Shown: in pieces, positions 21,120 to 32,600 of the stretch
Layout of the letters: each line of letters starts with the position of its first letter
How positions within the stretch are numbered: the stretch's first letter is position 1
Source of the DNA: Mactra quadrangularis
Taxonomy: Eukaryota; Mollusca; Bivalvia; Venerida; Mactridae
Assembly: GCA_025267735.1 (NCBI GenBank)
Contig: CM046304.1
Coordinates: 21,517,381-21,581,380, forward strand
Length of the DNA stretch: 64,000 nucleotides
Reading direction: 5' to 3'
The notes under the pieces: model-generated
Databases searched by the model: none
Seen by the model: the letters and a program-made list of their open reading frames with translations, nothing else
What the model was told of the DNA's origin: nothing
Translations under genes and position numbers: made by a program

Positions 21120-23100
21120 ACCAAGTAAAAATTAACTTGGCCAAGTTGCTATGTTGTTAGTCAATTAATTATGAAAAGCGCGTATAGAAATAGCCCTATC
21201 GCTTGGGTGAAAAAATCGCCTTTTTTGCACACATCTCCCCAAGTAAAGGGTCAAAGGAAAATTTACTAAAATACCCTTACTTTGATGTTAATCAGTTTGG
21301 TATGATATTTCATCTTTTGCTCTTTTATTATGATTGCAACCACGATTTCGAAAATCTGATTTAAGCATCTATTGAACCAAGTCATACATGTTTTATTATG
21401 TAATAATCTTTGATAATAAATGATGCAAAGGTAATAACAAATAACTATAATTTGTTAACCAATACCATGTAGTTGTACTTAAGATGGACATACCATGTGA
21501 CAAATGCAGCAAATGATAAACATTTAGGAACACATAGACTGAATAAACCACCACTGTTATTAAGTAACTACTTTCAGATTTTAATATTATGGTACTCAGT
21601 AGGGTAGAGTAAGCATAAAAAAGTTTCATACAGATCTGAAACATATGTTCACTATTTCTTCCAATTCATATTGTTGATTTCACTGGGGTAATTCATTTTA
21701 TGGATTCTTGACAAGTTTGAAAGTCTATGAAAGCTATATAATGTATAACCTGCTTGGTAGACAAGGTGACCCGTGCATGCAGGTACTCCATGATATCATA
21801 CGTTTAATTGCAGCATTCATTGTAGAAATATGTGTTGTATGAATGTATAGAGCCGACTGACCATTTAGCTTACAGTGATCAAGAAATTTGGCTATGACGG
21901 ACAATTTTATTATATATTACAATAGATAAAATTAAGAGATTTTAAAACATGTCTACAAATGTAGTTACACTCCCGTTTTTTATGTCGGGAGATGTAATCC
22001 TAGTTGAAATTCTTCTACTATAGATATTTTTGAGCAATGATAACACTTGTGAATTTTTATTTTATTTTATAAGGTTTACAAAAATACTTTATTTCGGCAA
22101 GTTCGCTTAACATGATTTCACAAAAGGGTCTTAATCTCTTACAATCGCTTAGAGAGAAAGGTCTAAGCTTCAAACCCATTCAGGGTCAATGTTTATTTCT
22201 TTATGTAAGAAATGTGTCTGCTTTACTTCAATCTATTCAGCTGTGAAAGCGTACTTTTCAGGGTTGTGTTATTCGCTTTGCCACATAGACTTCCTACCAA
22301 ATGAAGTGAAAGGTCCCTCAAGTATATTGATAAACATATTCTAGTACCTGTGATTAGGGATAATAGCTGTAAAGTCAGTGAGTATTTGAAAAAATGGAAT
22401 CTAGACTACGAAATGCTATAATTTTTACCATGCTTTGTAGAATTATCAAATCAATTTTACTAATCTTTTATGAAGATATGTCGTGCTTTTTGGGATATTT
22501 GATACAATTGATACAGGAAGGGCCACTTAAATTGTTCTCTATATAATATATAGTATACTAATTGTTTTATTGTAAGATACAGATCAAAAATAAAGTCTGT
22601 TTAGAATTATTTGTAAATCAAACCGAGAATACAAATGATTAATACTCAGCTTCAAGCCTTGAAGGGTATGAAGTCCGTGTACTGCATGGTCTCTTACAGG
22701 ACTATTTTATTTTGTAAAATGGTGAAATTTGGCTTCTATTAAAACATGGTCACCTACTTATTTAGAACTTGAAATGGACTCAAGGCAGTGGTGTCTAGGA
22801 TGTTATGTTATCAAAACTTTAAATACATAACAGAAATATGATTTTGAAAATTAAGGACAAAAACAGGTATGATCTCTAGTAATACACATGATCCAGGCCT
22901 TAAGCGGTACATGTAATGAATATAATAAACATCCTCTCTTAATTGGGTACCATTTCACCATACTATATTCTTTCTCGTATATGTTGTATGAATTGTTAAA
23001 ATTTTTTAACACTCTTGAAATGACAGCATAAGTTGTAATAAAAAACCCAACATGTTTAGACCTTTTTCACAACTACTTATAAGCTTCACGTTATAAAATT
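21120..23100. other. Non-coding AT-rich interior of the composite repeat
   Basis: No gene, RNA or recognisable transposase was found on either strand. Open frames here are short and lack any motif. Confidence 0.4.
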
Positions 23101-23999
23101 ACCCCAGTTAGGGCCTCGACTTTTAGAAATAAGTATTATTATTTATGATCGTCATTTTGAATGTACATATCTTATAAAGTAAGTTTTATTAATTAGTTTA
23201 AATTGAATAAAGTGCAGATTGGCATACTTGGTATTTATTTATTTCGAGTTCAATCCATAACACCTTTGGGGCCTCATGTGTTTATTACAATGGTACATCA
23301 TGCTGATTCTGGTTTATCTTCATAAATTAATTATTGAAGGCTTATTTTGAGAAAGTATGATGCTTTTGTATAATTTCAAACAAAATATTTATTATTTATT
23401 CAATGATATTATTACATTATGCATAATTTAGAGCTCTGGGACAAATTCAAGGCAGATGACGGGCCTCAACCGCAAATAAACTGGTTAAACGCTATTTTTG
23501 AGTGTACAAGATACTTTCTTAGGCATATAAAATCATAATACATATATTTTAATAACCATCTTAAACTTTTATAGAGATGATACTTTTAAAACTATGTGCA
23601 TATTTATGTGCCCCTTTTGGGGCCCCATTTAGGCAAGATACAAGGCCCCTCATGATTGTCTCCTGGGCTAATATTGATCAGGATGACTTAAGGTACCACT
23701 ATGCCGAATTTGGTGATTTAATCACAATTTGCACAATTATTTCACTTACACACCTGAGTATAGGAAGAAACTCGAAACATAAACGCGCGCATAGATGTAT
23801 AGATTGAAAACAACGATCATCTGTTTAGTCATAAATGAGATCAATATTCTACCTATACGACGCATATATAAACATATACATTTAATAAAAGGGTATAAAT
23901 TGGTCTGTGTCCTTAAATTACGTTCGAATTAATATTTTAGTGTACCTTTAAGCCAGCAGTCATCGTGAAGTAAAACTATACAAATTTATTTACATTTTA

Positions 24000-25140
24000 A
24001 ATGTATAAACACTATTGATATATATTTATATATATTTACCACATTTTTAAGAGCGCCCTTTCCATGTATAAAACATGCTCAAAGGCGCTTTACAATACAT
24101 TTTAAACATAATATTACAGTAAAAATAGTAAACAATACAAGATATAAACATTAGATAAACAAGAACATAGGCAGAACTTAAGATATTAGATAAGACTATA
24201 AGTAAAACACGTTAGATTGTAAAACACTATAAAAAAGATAATCACTTTAAGAAAATGTTCGACTTATACATAAAAAATAATATGTCCATAAAAAGTCACA
24301 CAGTATCAATTCCCATAAGCTTGAGTGAAAAGGTGAGTTTTAAGAGACTTTTTAAAAGAGTCGATTGTGTTTTTCTCCCTTAATGCAGATGGAAGCATAC
24401 TCCAAATTCTTGGAGCTGCGATGATAAAACTCCTATCACCATACGTCATTGTTCTGCTTTTTGGAACTACTAATGTTGTACTGTTGTTTTGTGATCTTAG
24501 GTTTCTCCTAGGTGCATACTTTTCTAGTAAGTTACTTATGTAGATTGGAGATTGACCATGGAGAGCTTTAAATGTATGAGTTACAATTTTGTGTTGAACA
24601 CGGAGATCTACAGGTAACCAATGGAGCTCTTTTAAAATTGGTGTTATATGTTCAAATCTTGATTTTCTAGTTATAAGTCGAGCTGCAGTATTTTGAACAT
24701 TTTATAGTCTGTTTAGTAATGTTTTAGGTAGACCATACAACAAGGCATTACAATAATCAATTCTAGATGTCACAAGTGAGTTTATAAGTGATTTTGTTGC
24801 ATAAGTGGTGAGATACTTTCTAATGTGACCAATTTGCCGAAGTTGTATGTAACAAGATCTGCATAGAGAATTTACATGATGTTCCAAATTCATTTTAGAA
24901 TCAAAGAAAGCACCCAGATTTCTAACACAGGTTGATGAGTTAATATCTGATTCTCCAATTTTTACAGTGATTTTATCAACTAGTTTAGTATTGTGTTGTG
25001 ATGAAAACACTATCAATTCTGTTTTTTCAGTATTAAGTGTAAGCATGTTACAATGCTTGATAATTTGATATGTATTGATACATACACTTTGTTTAAAAGG
25101 TAAAGATTTGTGTAATGAAATGTCAATATTTATCAACCTT
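24000..25140 (-). mobile_element. LINE 3' fragment (CR1/L2/jockey-type), dead
   Basis: The minus-strand ORF 25136-24702 encodes the end of a non-LTR reverse transcriptase: LTLNTEKTELIVFSS, then VRNLGAFFDSKMNLEHHV, RQIGHIRKYL and SLVTSRIDYCNALLYGLP. Downstream of it the frame decays but the usual C-terminal block is faintly readable to about 24300. The 3' end (about 24040-24090) has a GTAAAGCGCCTTTGAGCATG-like hairpin motif followed by an AT-rich microsatellite, as in CR1/L2-type tails. It is 5' truncated at about 25140. Confidence 0.8.
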
Positions 25141-26605
25141 TTTTATAATGTAGTATTACCGTTTGTCGCATAAACCTTGTTGAAATAAGTTTAAATTAAT
25201 ATATTCAACACAATAGACTATACTGCTTAAATTCAATTATCAGTCATTGTAACTATGTTTACTATCGTATATTCGTTACACTACGTGATTCAGAAAAAGA
25301 TAATTATTTTATACATCGCTGTCGTAAAGTATAAATAAACAGATTAAACTTGTCCCAGATGCATACTAGTTTACAATCGTATACTACGCTCCGCTAATTC
25401 TGATAAGTTTTCACAATCAAAAGTGTACAAATAAAACTCATTATATCTTAAAACGATGTGAACATATCGCTATACTTAGACGCACAACCTATTGCACAAA
25501 TCGGCGATTTGTTATGGACTGAAAATAGTGCGGCGTATGAACACAACATCGTTGAACTTTTTTTATTTTAATATAATCATTATCGAATAATAAATTAAAT
25601 GATGGCTTATAACTACAGGAATATCAATCTTCGGTCATTTCATTATTCAATTGACATTAATGATTAAATGTTTCAGATAGCCTTTTAAAACCATAATAGA
25701 AAACAAAGTATCAACAAAACATATGTCCGAAACAACTTAAACATGTCATTATATCTAATATAACTTATGCAATAAATTGGTTAGTGATTCTTACTCTTTA
25801 TTCAAAATCAATCGCGTACATGCACGATAAAAAGATATCATTTAGCGACAAAACTCTGTGGTTGTCAATAATTATGTACCATCTAGCGTAAAATTTACAT
25901 TAACTATATAATAGGATAAAACTATAATCTGACTTCTTTCGTACAGTGTAAATACTGGTTACAATTTACAATTGACGAAACTCGGTTCAAATAAAATTAT
26001 CAAATGTTTTTCTATTGACATCATACGTTCACGGGTCAGTTAGTGAAATGAAAAATCAACGTCATAATCACATCAATAACACGAAAATATAAATTAACTT
26101 ACCTTTTTACGAAGCTTGACTACTTGACTACGATGTGTACTGTACTAGATCCGTACTACAGTGTATAATGTCCGTAAAAAAAGATACCAATTTCTTTTAT
26201 AACCCTAGAATTCAGTGTGCGTATCAATAAGTTAAATGTCAGAAAAATATTTTCATTCATACATTCATATTGTCTGAAATAATAGTCGCGAGACTATTTA
26301 TTTTTAGAATCAAATACTTAACTTTACAATAACAGACAATAACAGCAAATTCAACTCTATTTAATCAGTAAACAATACGTAGACGGATTAAGAAATTCTC
26401 TGTGGGCTTTATTGAATAACCTTTGTTATTCATAGATTCACAAATGCGCAGTCCGTGGGGCTAAAGTTTTACAAGTTTTCGCTGATATAATAATTTATTT
26501 TTAGATTTAGATACTTCATACAGGACAATAAAACAAAATCATCTCCATTTATTCATTCATTCAATAAAGGTAATGATGCCCCTTGGGCATTGGCAGTCTG
26601 TGACG
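25141..26605. other. Non-coding spacer between two LINE remnants
   Basis: No coding signal. A splice-donor-like GTAAGT preceded by CGTAAAAAG sits on the minus strand at about 26094-26108, but no exon could be supported. A short stretch at about 25360-25400 (GTTTACAATCGTATACTACG) resembles 49927-49965, suggesting an unrecognised shared repeat. Confidence 0.35.
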
Positions 26606-28075
26606 TTAAAGAGGCGATTCAATATTTATTTTTAGAATCAAATACTTAACTTTACAAAAATCAATATTGTATCTATCATCAATTGCATTGTAATTGCTTC
26701 GATCGATTAATCGGGTTTCATAATGTAGTTCTTTTAATTCAGGAACAAGTTTGATGGCACGTTTCTGAACATTTTCCAAGATACGTTTGTTCTTTTTCAG
26801 TGTTGGATACCAGATAATGTCTCCATAATCGAGATGAGGTCTAACTAACGCCTTGTATAATTGCAGGAACAATTTTTGTCCATGAATGAAAAACTTCTAC
26901 GAATGAGTCCCAGAATACGGTTTGCTTTGTTAACTGCCTGGTTGATGTGAAAGTCAAAATTCAAGTTATTGGTGAAATTTATGCCAAGATCTTTTTCACT
27001 AGTGTCAATTTTGATGTCACATAGGTCGAGTTGTACATTACATATTGAGAGTTAAAATTACAATTTCCAACATTCAGCACTTTACATTTCTGCATTGAAT
27101 CTAAGTAGCCTTTTTTGCTCCAATCACATAAACTATAAATATCTGCTTGGAGTAGATCCTGATCTGTTGGCGTATCAATTACTCGTTAGATCTTTGTGTC
27201 ATCTGCAAACAAGCGACATATACTGTTCACAAACTCGGGTAAATTGTTAATAAAAATTACAAATAACACGGGACCTAAAATCGAGCCCTGTGGGATTCCT
27301 GACGTCACATTGCACTATGAAGAATGAGATCCACTTATTACAACTCTTTGTTTGCGGTTACTTGGAAAGTTTTCAATCCATCTAATTAGGTTTCCTGTTA
27401 TACCGTAAGAATTAAGTTTAAGAAGAAGCCGTTTGTGTGGTACTGTATCAAACGCTTTGGCAAAGTCTAAGTAAACACAACCTGCCTGCTTGTTTGAATC
27501 TAAAGCATCAGTCCAATCATCTAATACAGTTGTAAAATTGTACTCCGGTGGTTCCTGAATCCAAAGTGGGTGTCGGAGATAAGGCTATAATTCAGTAAAA
27601 TGCTTGAGTAGTGCTTCTCTGATGATTTTTTCAATGATCTTGCATACAATTGACGTAAGGGATATAGGTCTGTATATGCCGGTATTAGTTTTCTTCCCTT
27701 TTTTAAATAAACAGGTGACATTTGCAACCATAACTGTGGAAGAGTACCCTCTGACAATGTTTTATTATACAAGTCACGTAAAGGGATTTATATTAGATTT
27801 GCACATTCCTTCAAGAGAAGTCGATGACAGTCATCAGGTTCTGTTGATTTACTGGTGTTGAGAGCTCTCAAATGCTTCAGAATTTTATCAGGAGTTATTT
27901 CAATATTATCAAGGTGAAATTCACGGTCTAATTTTTCATCAAATGATGGAAGATTACTGGTGTCTTTATTGTGAAAACCGATGCAAAAAATGAGTTTAAC
28001 ATTTCAGCTTTGTCAGTATCATCACTTTGGAGTTGACCATTTTGGTCCAACAAATCGCCAATAATTTTGGTTAGA
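26606..28075 (-). mobile_element. LINE fragment with reverse-transcriptase remains (jockey/CR1-like), dead
   Basis: On the minus strand, the RT N-terminal part is at 27772-27521 (TLPQLWLQMSPVYLKKGRK...FGFRNHRST). The block [14 protein letters not shown] is near 27270-27310 and the catalytic FADDTKI at about 27189-27209. The C-terminal part is at 26872-26606, with LYKALVRPHLDYGDIIWYP and ILENVQKRAIKLVP. Frames change and stops occur between the blocks. It ends just before the duplicated minisatellite unit begins at about 28085. Confidence 0.8.
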
Positions 28076-28129
28076 CTGTTTATGGATAATAAAGGGATTT
28101 ATTCAAATAAATGATAGTAAGTCAAACTA

Positions 28130-28760
28130 CATGTATATAAGTATACCAACGAAATTAGTATACATGCATGAATAGCTTGTTTGCATTGACATCAAACAAA
28201 TGAATAGCTTGTTTACATTGGTATAAGACAAATGTATAATTGTTTACATTGATATAAGACAAATTTATAGCTTGTTTACATTTGTATAAGACAAATGAAT
28301 AGCTTGTTTACATTAGTATAAGACAAATGTATAGCTTTGTTTACATTAAAATCAGACAAATGTGTAGCTTGTTTACATTGGTATAAAACAAATAAATAGC
28401 TTGTTAACATTGGTATCAGACAAATGCATAGCTTTGTTTACATTAATATAAGACAAATGAATAGCATTGTTTACATTAACATAATACAATGGATAGCTTT
28501 ATTTACATTGGCATAAGACAAATGTATAGCTTTGTTAACATTTGTATAAGACAAATGAATAGCTTGTTTACGTTGGTATAAGACAAATATATAGCTTGTT
28601 TACATTGGCATCAGACAAATGAATAGCTTGTTTACATTGGTATAAGACAAATGTATAGCTAGTTAACATTGGTATAAGACAAATGTATAGCTTGTTTACA
28701 TTGGCATCAGACAAATGAATAGCTTGTTTACATTGGGATATGACAAATGTAAAGCTATGA
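28130..28760. repeat. 32-bp minisatellite upstream of TIR gene copy 1
   Basis: About 19 degenerate units of roughly 32 bp, with the consensus phrase TATAGCTTGTTTACATTGGT then ATAAGACAAATG. The same array and the same leading sequence (AAATAAATGATAGTAAG) stand upstream of copy 2, so the array is part of the duplicated segment. Confidence 0.9.
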
Positions 28761-29141
28761 TATGAGGCACATGACTTGCGTTTTTTTCTTTATATATTAT
28801 TTCTCAACTCCACCTGATTTAATCATTTGTTAGCTTAAGATATGGTTATTGCTTGTGCAAAACTTGTCTACGTCAGCAAATAATTATGTGTAGAATCTAG
28901 TAATATTGAAAAATGGTAAAGTGCACACAAAATGGAACATGGAGTTAATGTGGGTCTAATCCTTCTCCTAAATATTTTGAAAGTAATGTGAGTATCAAAT
29001 AAACAACCATGGGGAAATATCGCTGTTTTTCCAACCCGACAAGTCTGGTTTAATAAAAACATTTAGCCTCTCTCTTTGCCTCCAATCTGAAGGATTTTTT
29101 CCAGACTGCAGAATGTACACGTCAATACATTTCTCTTACAG

Positions 29142-29609
29142 TGCAACAAACAGAAATGGAGATACAATCCGATGAAGCCATCAAAGAAAAGATTATTCCT
29201 TTACCAGAAGGAAAACTGAAACATTTCTTTATTTCCTTTTGTAATGAAGACAATGAGAAAGTTCTGCCAATAATTGCTGAGATTGAGAATAGGTTTCAGC
29301 TAAAATGTATGTACGCCGATCGTGATTTCCAACCAGGAAAAGATATTGCTGTAAATATCCGAGAAGGAATTATGATGTCATCAAAGGTACTTCTGTTCTT
29401 GTCTCCACATTTTCTGCAAAGTGGCTGGTGTAAATATGAAACTGATGCTGCGTTTGTAACTTCGATGGGCTTTGGATATAGTTGCATTGTACCGGTCTTA
29501 CTCGAAGAATGTGAAATCCCGCCAACCCTTGTGACCTTGACCTACATCGACGCTACAATACCGGGTATTGATATCTCTTCAAAGATTGCTTCAAGTCTGA
29601 TACGCCCAA
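29142..29609 (+). CDS. TIR-domain exon of copy 1
   Basis: Acceptor TTCTCTTACAG at 29131-29141 and donor GTAAGT at 29610. It codes 155 full codons. The open frame continues past the donor into a GAGC-rich repeat (AGCTCGTCTGAGC, about 29633) that is also seen in copy 2, so that extension is intron. TIR box 1 is KHFFISFCNED, box 2 lies around FQPGKDIAVNI, and the WCKYE helix follows. Confidence 0.85.
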
Positions 29610-32600
29610 GTAAGTTTGTTAGCTTCATTTTAGCTCGTCTGAGCTATTTGCTCAGGGTGAACTATATTTTGGTCGCTTTATGTCCAGCATCTGTTGTCCG
29701 TCGTCTGACATGTGGTCACATTTGTCTTGTGTATGTGACAAGAGGATTTTTTTATTTTTCATTGGATCTTTATAATACTTTGTCAGAATGATTGTCTTGA
29801 TGAAATCTAGGTTAGGATTATATATCGGTCAAGAACTATGTCACAGGATCAAATCTTAGATAAACCTTGTGTATGCGATAGAGGCTGTATATTTTCACAC
29901 GACTTTCAAATCGAATGTTTGTTTTTATATAATCTAATTTTTTTTCAGTCATACGTTGTCAGCTTACTAATATACTTAATATATTGTGCCAAAGGCTAAT
30001 GCTTGACGAGAATGTGAGATGCATCATTTAGTAAGCTGACAGGGTGGATCTTGTTGATATTTGAAACATGCCAGAGAAAGTTCAAAATGTTATTTGCTTG
30101 TAATTTTTATTTCATTTCAGACACTGACGATGGCTTGCTGGCTCTGAATTTTAGATCATGGAACAGAACATGTAAGTATTACATACTGGGTTTAACACCT
30201 TGTCAATTCAATTTAGAATTATTTTGCGGTGACCAGCGCACCTAACCGAACTTTCTTTGGCCGTTAATTGTCTCTAACAAATACTCACAAACACAGCAGA
30301 CTTTAAACTCCGCTTTAACTTTTAAAGGATGTAGATGTTATATCAAAAATCTTTATTTTACAGTTGAAAATGGTTACTGCCATATCATTAATGCTGAAAG
30401 AGACGATATTTGGTCTGCAAGACCAGCTAGATATAGATTCAAGATTAAGCCTAACTTAATGAAAACATTGAAGCATAATGGAGTTGAGGTAAATTACCAA
30501 TGAAAGTATTCCTGTCTTACAGTCTCTGCAAACATGTGTATTTAGAGACATTTATATCCAAGTTTGGAAAACTTCTCTTTATTTATATACCGGTACTGAA
30601 TTTTCAATTCTGCGAGTCAAGTTATGGCTCTTTATTTTCAGAAAATACTATTTTAAAATAATTTTATTTATTTGAATTTCGTTTATTAAGTTGGTATTTC
30701 AAGTTCGCTTGAGATAGTGAGTCACATTGAAATCAGCTGATATGTGAATAAGAGGGTCCTATGGACCCTGTATCACTCACCTGACAACTACATTCTAAGG
30801 AAATCTAACTGAAAGTCTTGTAACACAATTTTCAGCTGTATAAAAACTGTGACCTCGAGGTCACTATTCAAATATAAATGCTCTTGGCCTTTCAGTATTT
30901 GAGAAAAAGAATTTTCAATACTGCCTTATATAATTATAAGTATGTAAATCATGTGACTAATGGAGCGGGACCAATATTGATCCCTGGGGCATAATTTGAA
31001 TACTATTTATAGTGAACCTTGAAGTTATGCTACATATCAAATATGAAAGCTCAAGGTCTACCAATTAAAGTGAGAAGCAGAGTTTTAACATTCCCTTACT
31101 TATATCTGTTGACCTTTAGAACAGGGTTGAGGTGCATATTTTAAACAATCTTTGTAGAGAACCCTGAGGCGATGCTACATGCCAGGAACTGTAGGACTTA
31201 TGGTTTTTGACAAAGATTTTACAAATATTATTGATGCACAACTCCAAGTGCACGACACACTGAGACCCATAACAGTGGCTAGCTTTGAGCGCGTCTTTTA
31301 AGATCACATGATCACTCTGAATATGATTCTCTTTAAAATATATTCTTCTTGTTGCAGTTGCCAAAATCATTCTTGAAGAAAGCATTTCGTGTTGTGAATG
31401 AGGATTCAATTATGAGGTCATATGAATACCTCAGTAGATCTAAAAATTGTGGATGGACTTTCCTGATTTGGATACCACTTTGTATTTTGATATATTTTTT
31501 TATAATTACTGTATTGTATTTACACTGTGGTAGTGGGAAGCCCTCTGAGTGTAATTACAGTGATGTTTATGTTGGTTCAACAGGTATTGGCCCGAGAGCT
31601 CCTATAGATCAGATTAAACTTTTAATGTGGATTGTTTTATTTGTGTGGTGCATTACTATACAGTTTCCTGTGTATTTTGTACCAATGTGTTGTTTTCGAA
31701 AATCAGTAAGTACACCTTTATACCCCAGAAAAGGGTCGTCTGAGGGGCATATATATATGTAAGACAAGTTTCATTTATGTTTTTTTTATAAATAAAACCT
31801 CTGCTGTGGGGTACTTCATTATATCGGGGCCTACATTGGAACCCGCAGATTTAGCATGTTTAAAATGATGTAGGAGGGGTAGGAAACCCAACTATTATGG
31901 TTTGCGCAACATAGTTTTTAAAAAGACTTGGTATAGATCAAATTCATAGACCCCATAATTTTTGTGGGGCATTTCTTTTTGGGTATACCTATACAATACC
32001 TTTTATACGTTTAACGGACTGTATATATATATAAATGTTCATATCATTCTGTTCTGGGGTTTGGGTACTATATACAGTTGAGTTCACACTAAAGTTTACA
32101 CCCTAGTGCACTTGGAGTGCACTTCATCCACACCTGAAGTGCACTTGAAGTGCACTTTGAGGTGCAGTTTAGTTCAGCCAATTTATTGAAGCTAGCAAAA
32201 AAACTTGTTGGTTGATTGAATACAATATTGAATTAATATTTAGGTTTATAAAACCTGGTAAAAAGTTAAAAGATGATAATAAATTAAGCAAATTATTGAA
32301 TAATTTTTATTTTATGGAGTTCAGATTATTTTAGTCTTATTACACATGTAAATTTGTGTGGATTCAATTCAATATTAAATGTTTGCATTGAATTGATTGT
32401 CATGTATAATGATTATGACTAAACAGAAATAATTATTATAATCATTTTATTATTGTCCCTTATATTTTTAAAGAAAATATGTGTTTTGGGTGAAAAAAAT
32501 GCCTCACAAGTTATTTGATTGTCTAAATTTTAAATGATTCAGTCTTAATACTGTCCGGTCTGGTTAATTTATCAATATCTTATATCTAAATATTATATAA

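Larger units (their letters stand above)
19409..23763. repeat. Composite repeat with inverted arms about 0.5 kb long
   Basis: The left arm starts TACTCAAGTGTGTAAG (19409) and continues with blocks containing GTGATTAAAGCACCAAA and GAGACAACCATGAGGGGCC. The right arm carries the reverse complement of the same blocks at 23595-23763, so the ends are inverted. Further inward, AGTATGATCACATGAGGCC at about 19862 matches inverted sequence near 23280. The left arm is itself duplicated as a direct repeat about 545 bp further on (20030-20480). Many copies of GGCCTC/GAGGCCC mark the units. No transposase is visible, so it may be a non-autonomous foldback-type element or two opposed copies of one repeat family. 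Confidence 0.55.

Noticed and set aside
23577..23807. 76-codon ORF in the right arm of the composite repeat
   Set aside because: It is repeat-arm sequence whose homologues on the left arm are not open in the same way.
28130..28760. CRISPR-like array
   Set aside because: Units are contiguous degenerate tandem repeats without unique spacers, and the genome is eukaryotic.
29610..29791. C-terminal extension of the TIR ORF past the splice donor
   Set aside because: It runs through a consensus donor (GTAAGT) into a common interspersed repeat, and the same happens in copy 2 with a different end.
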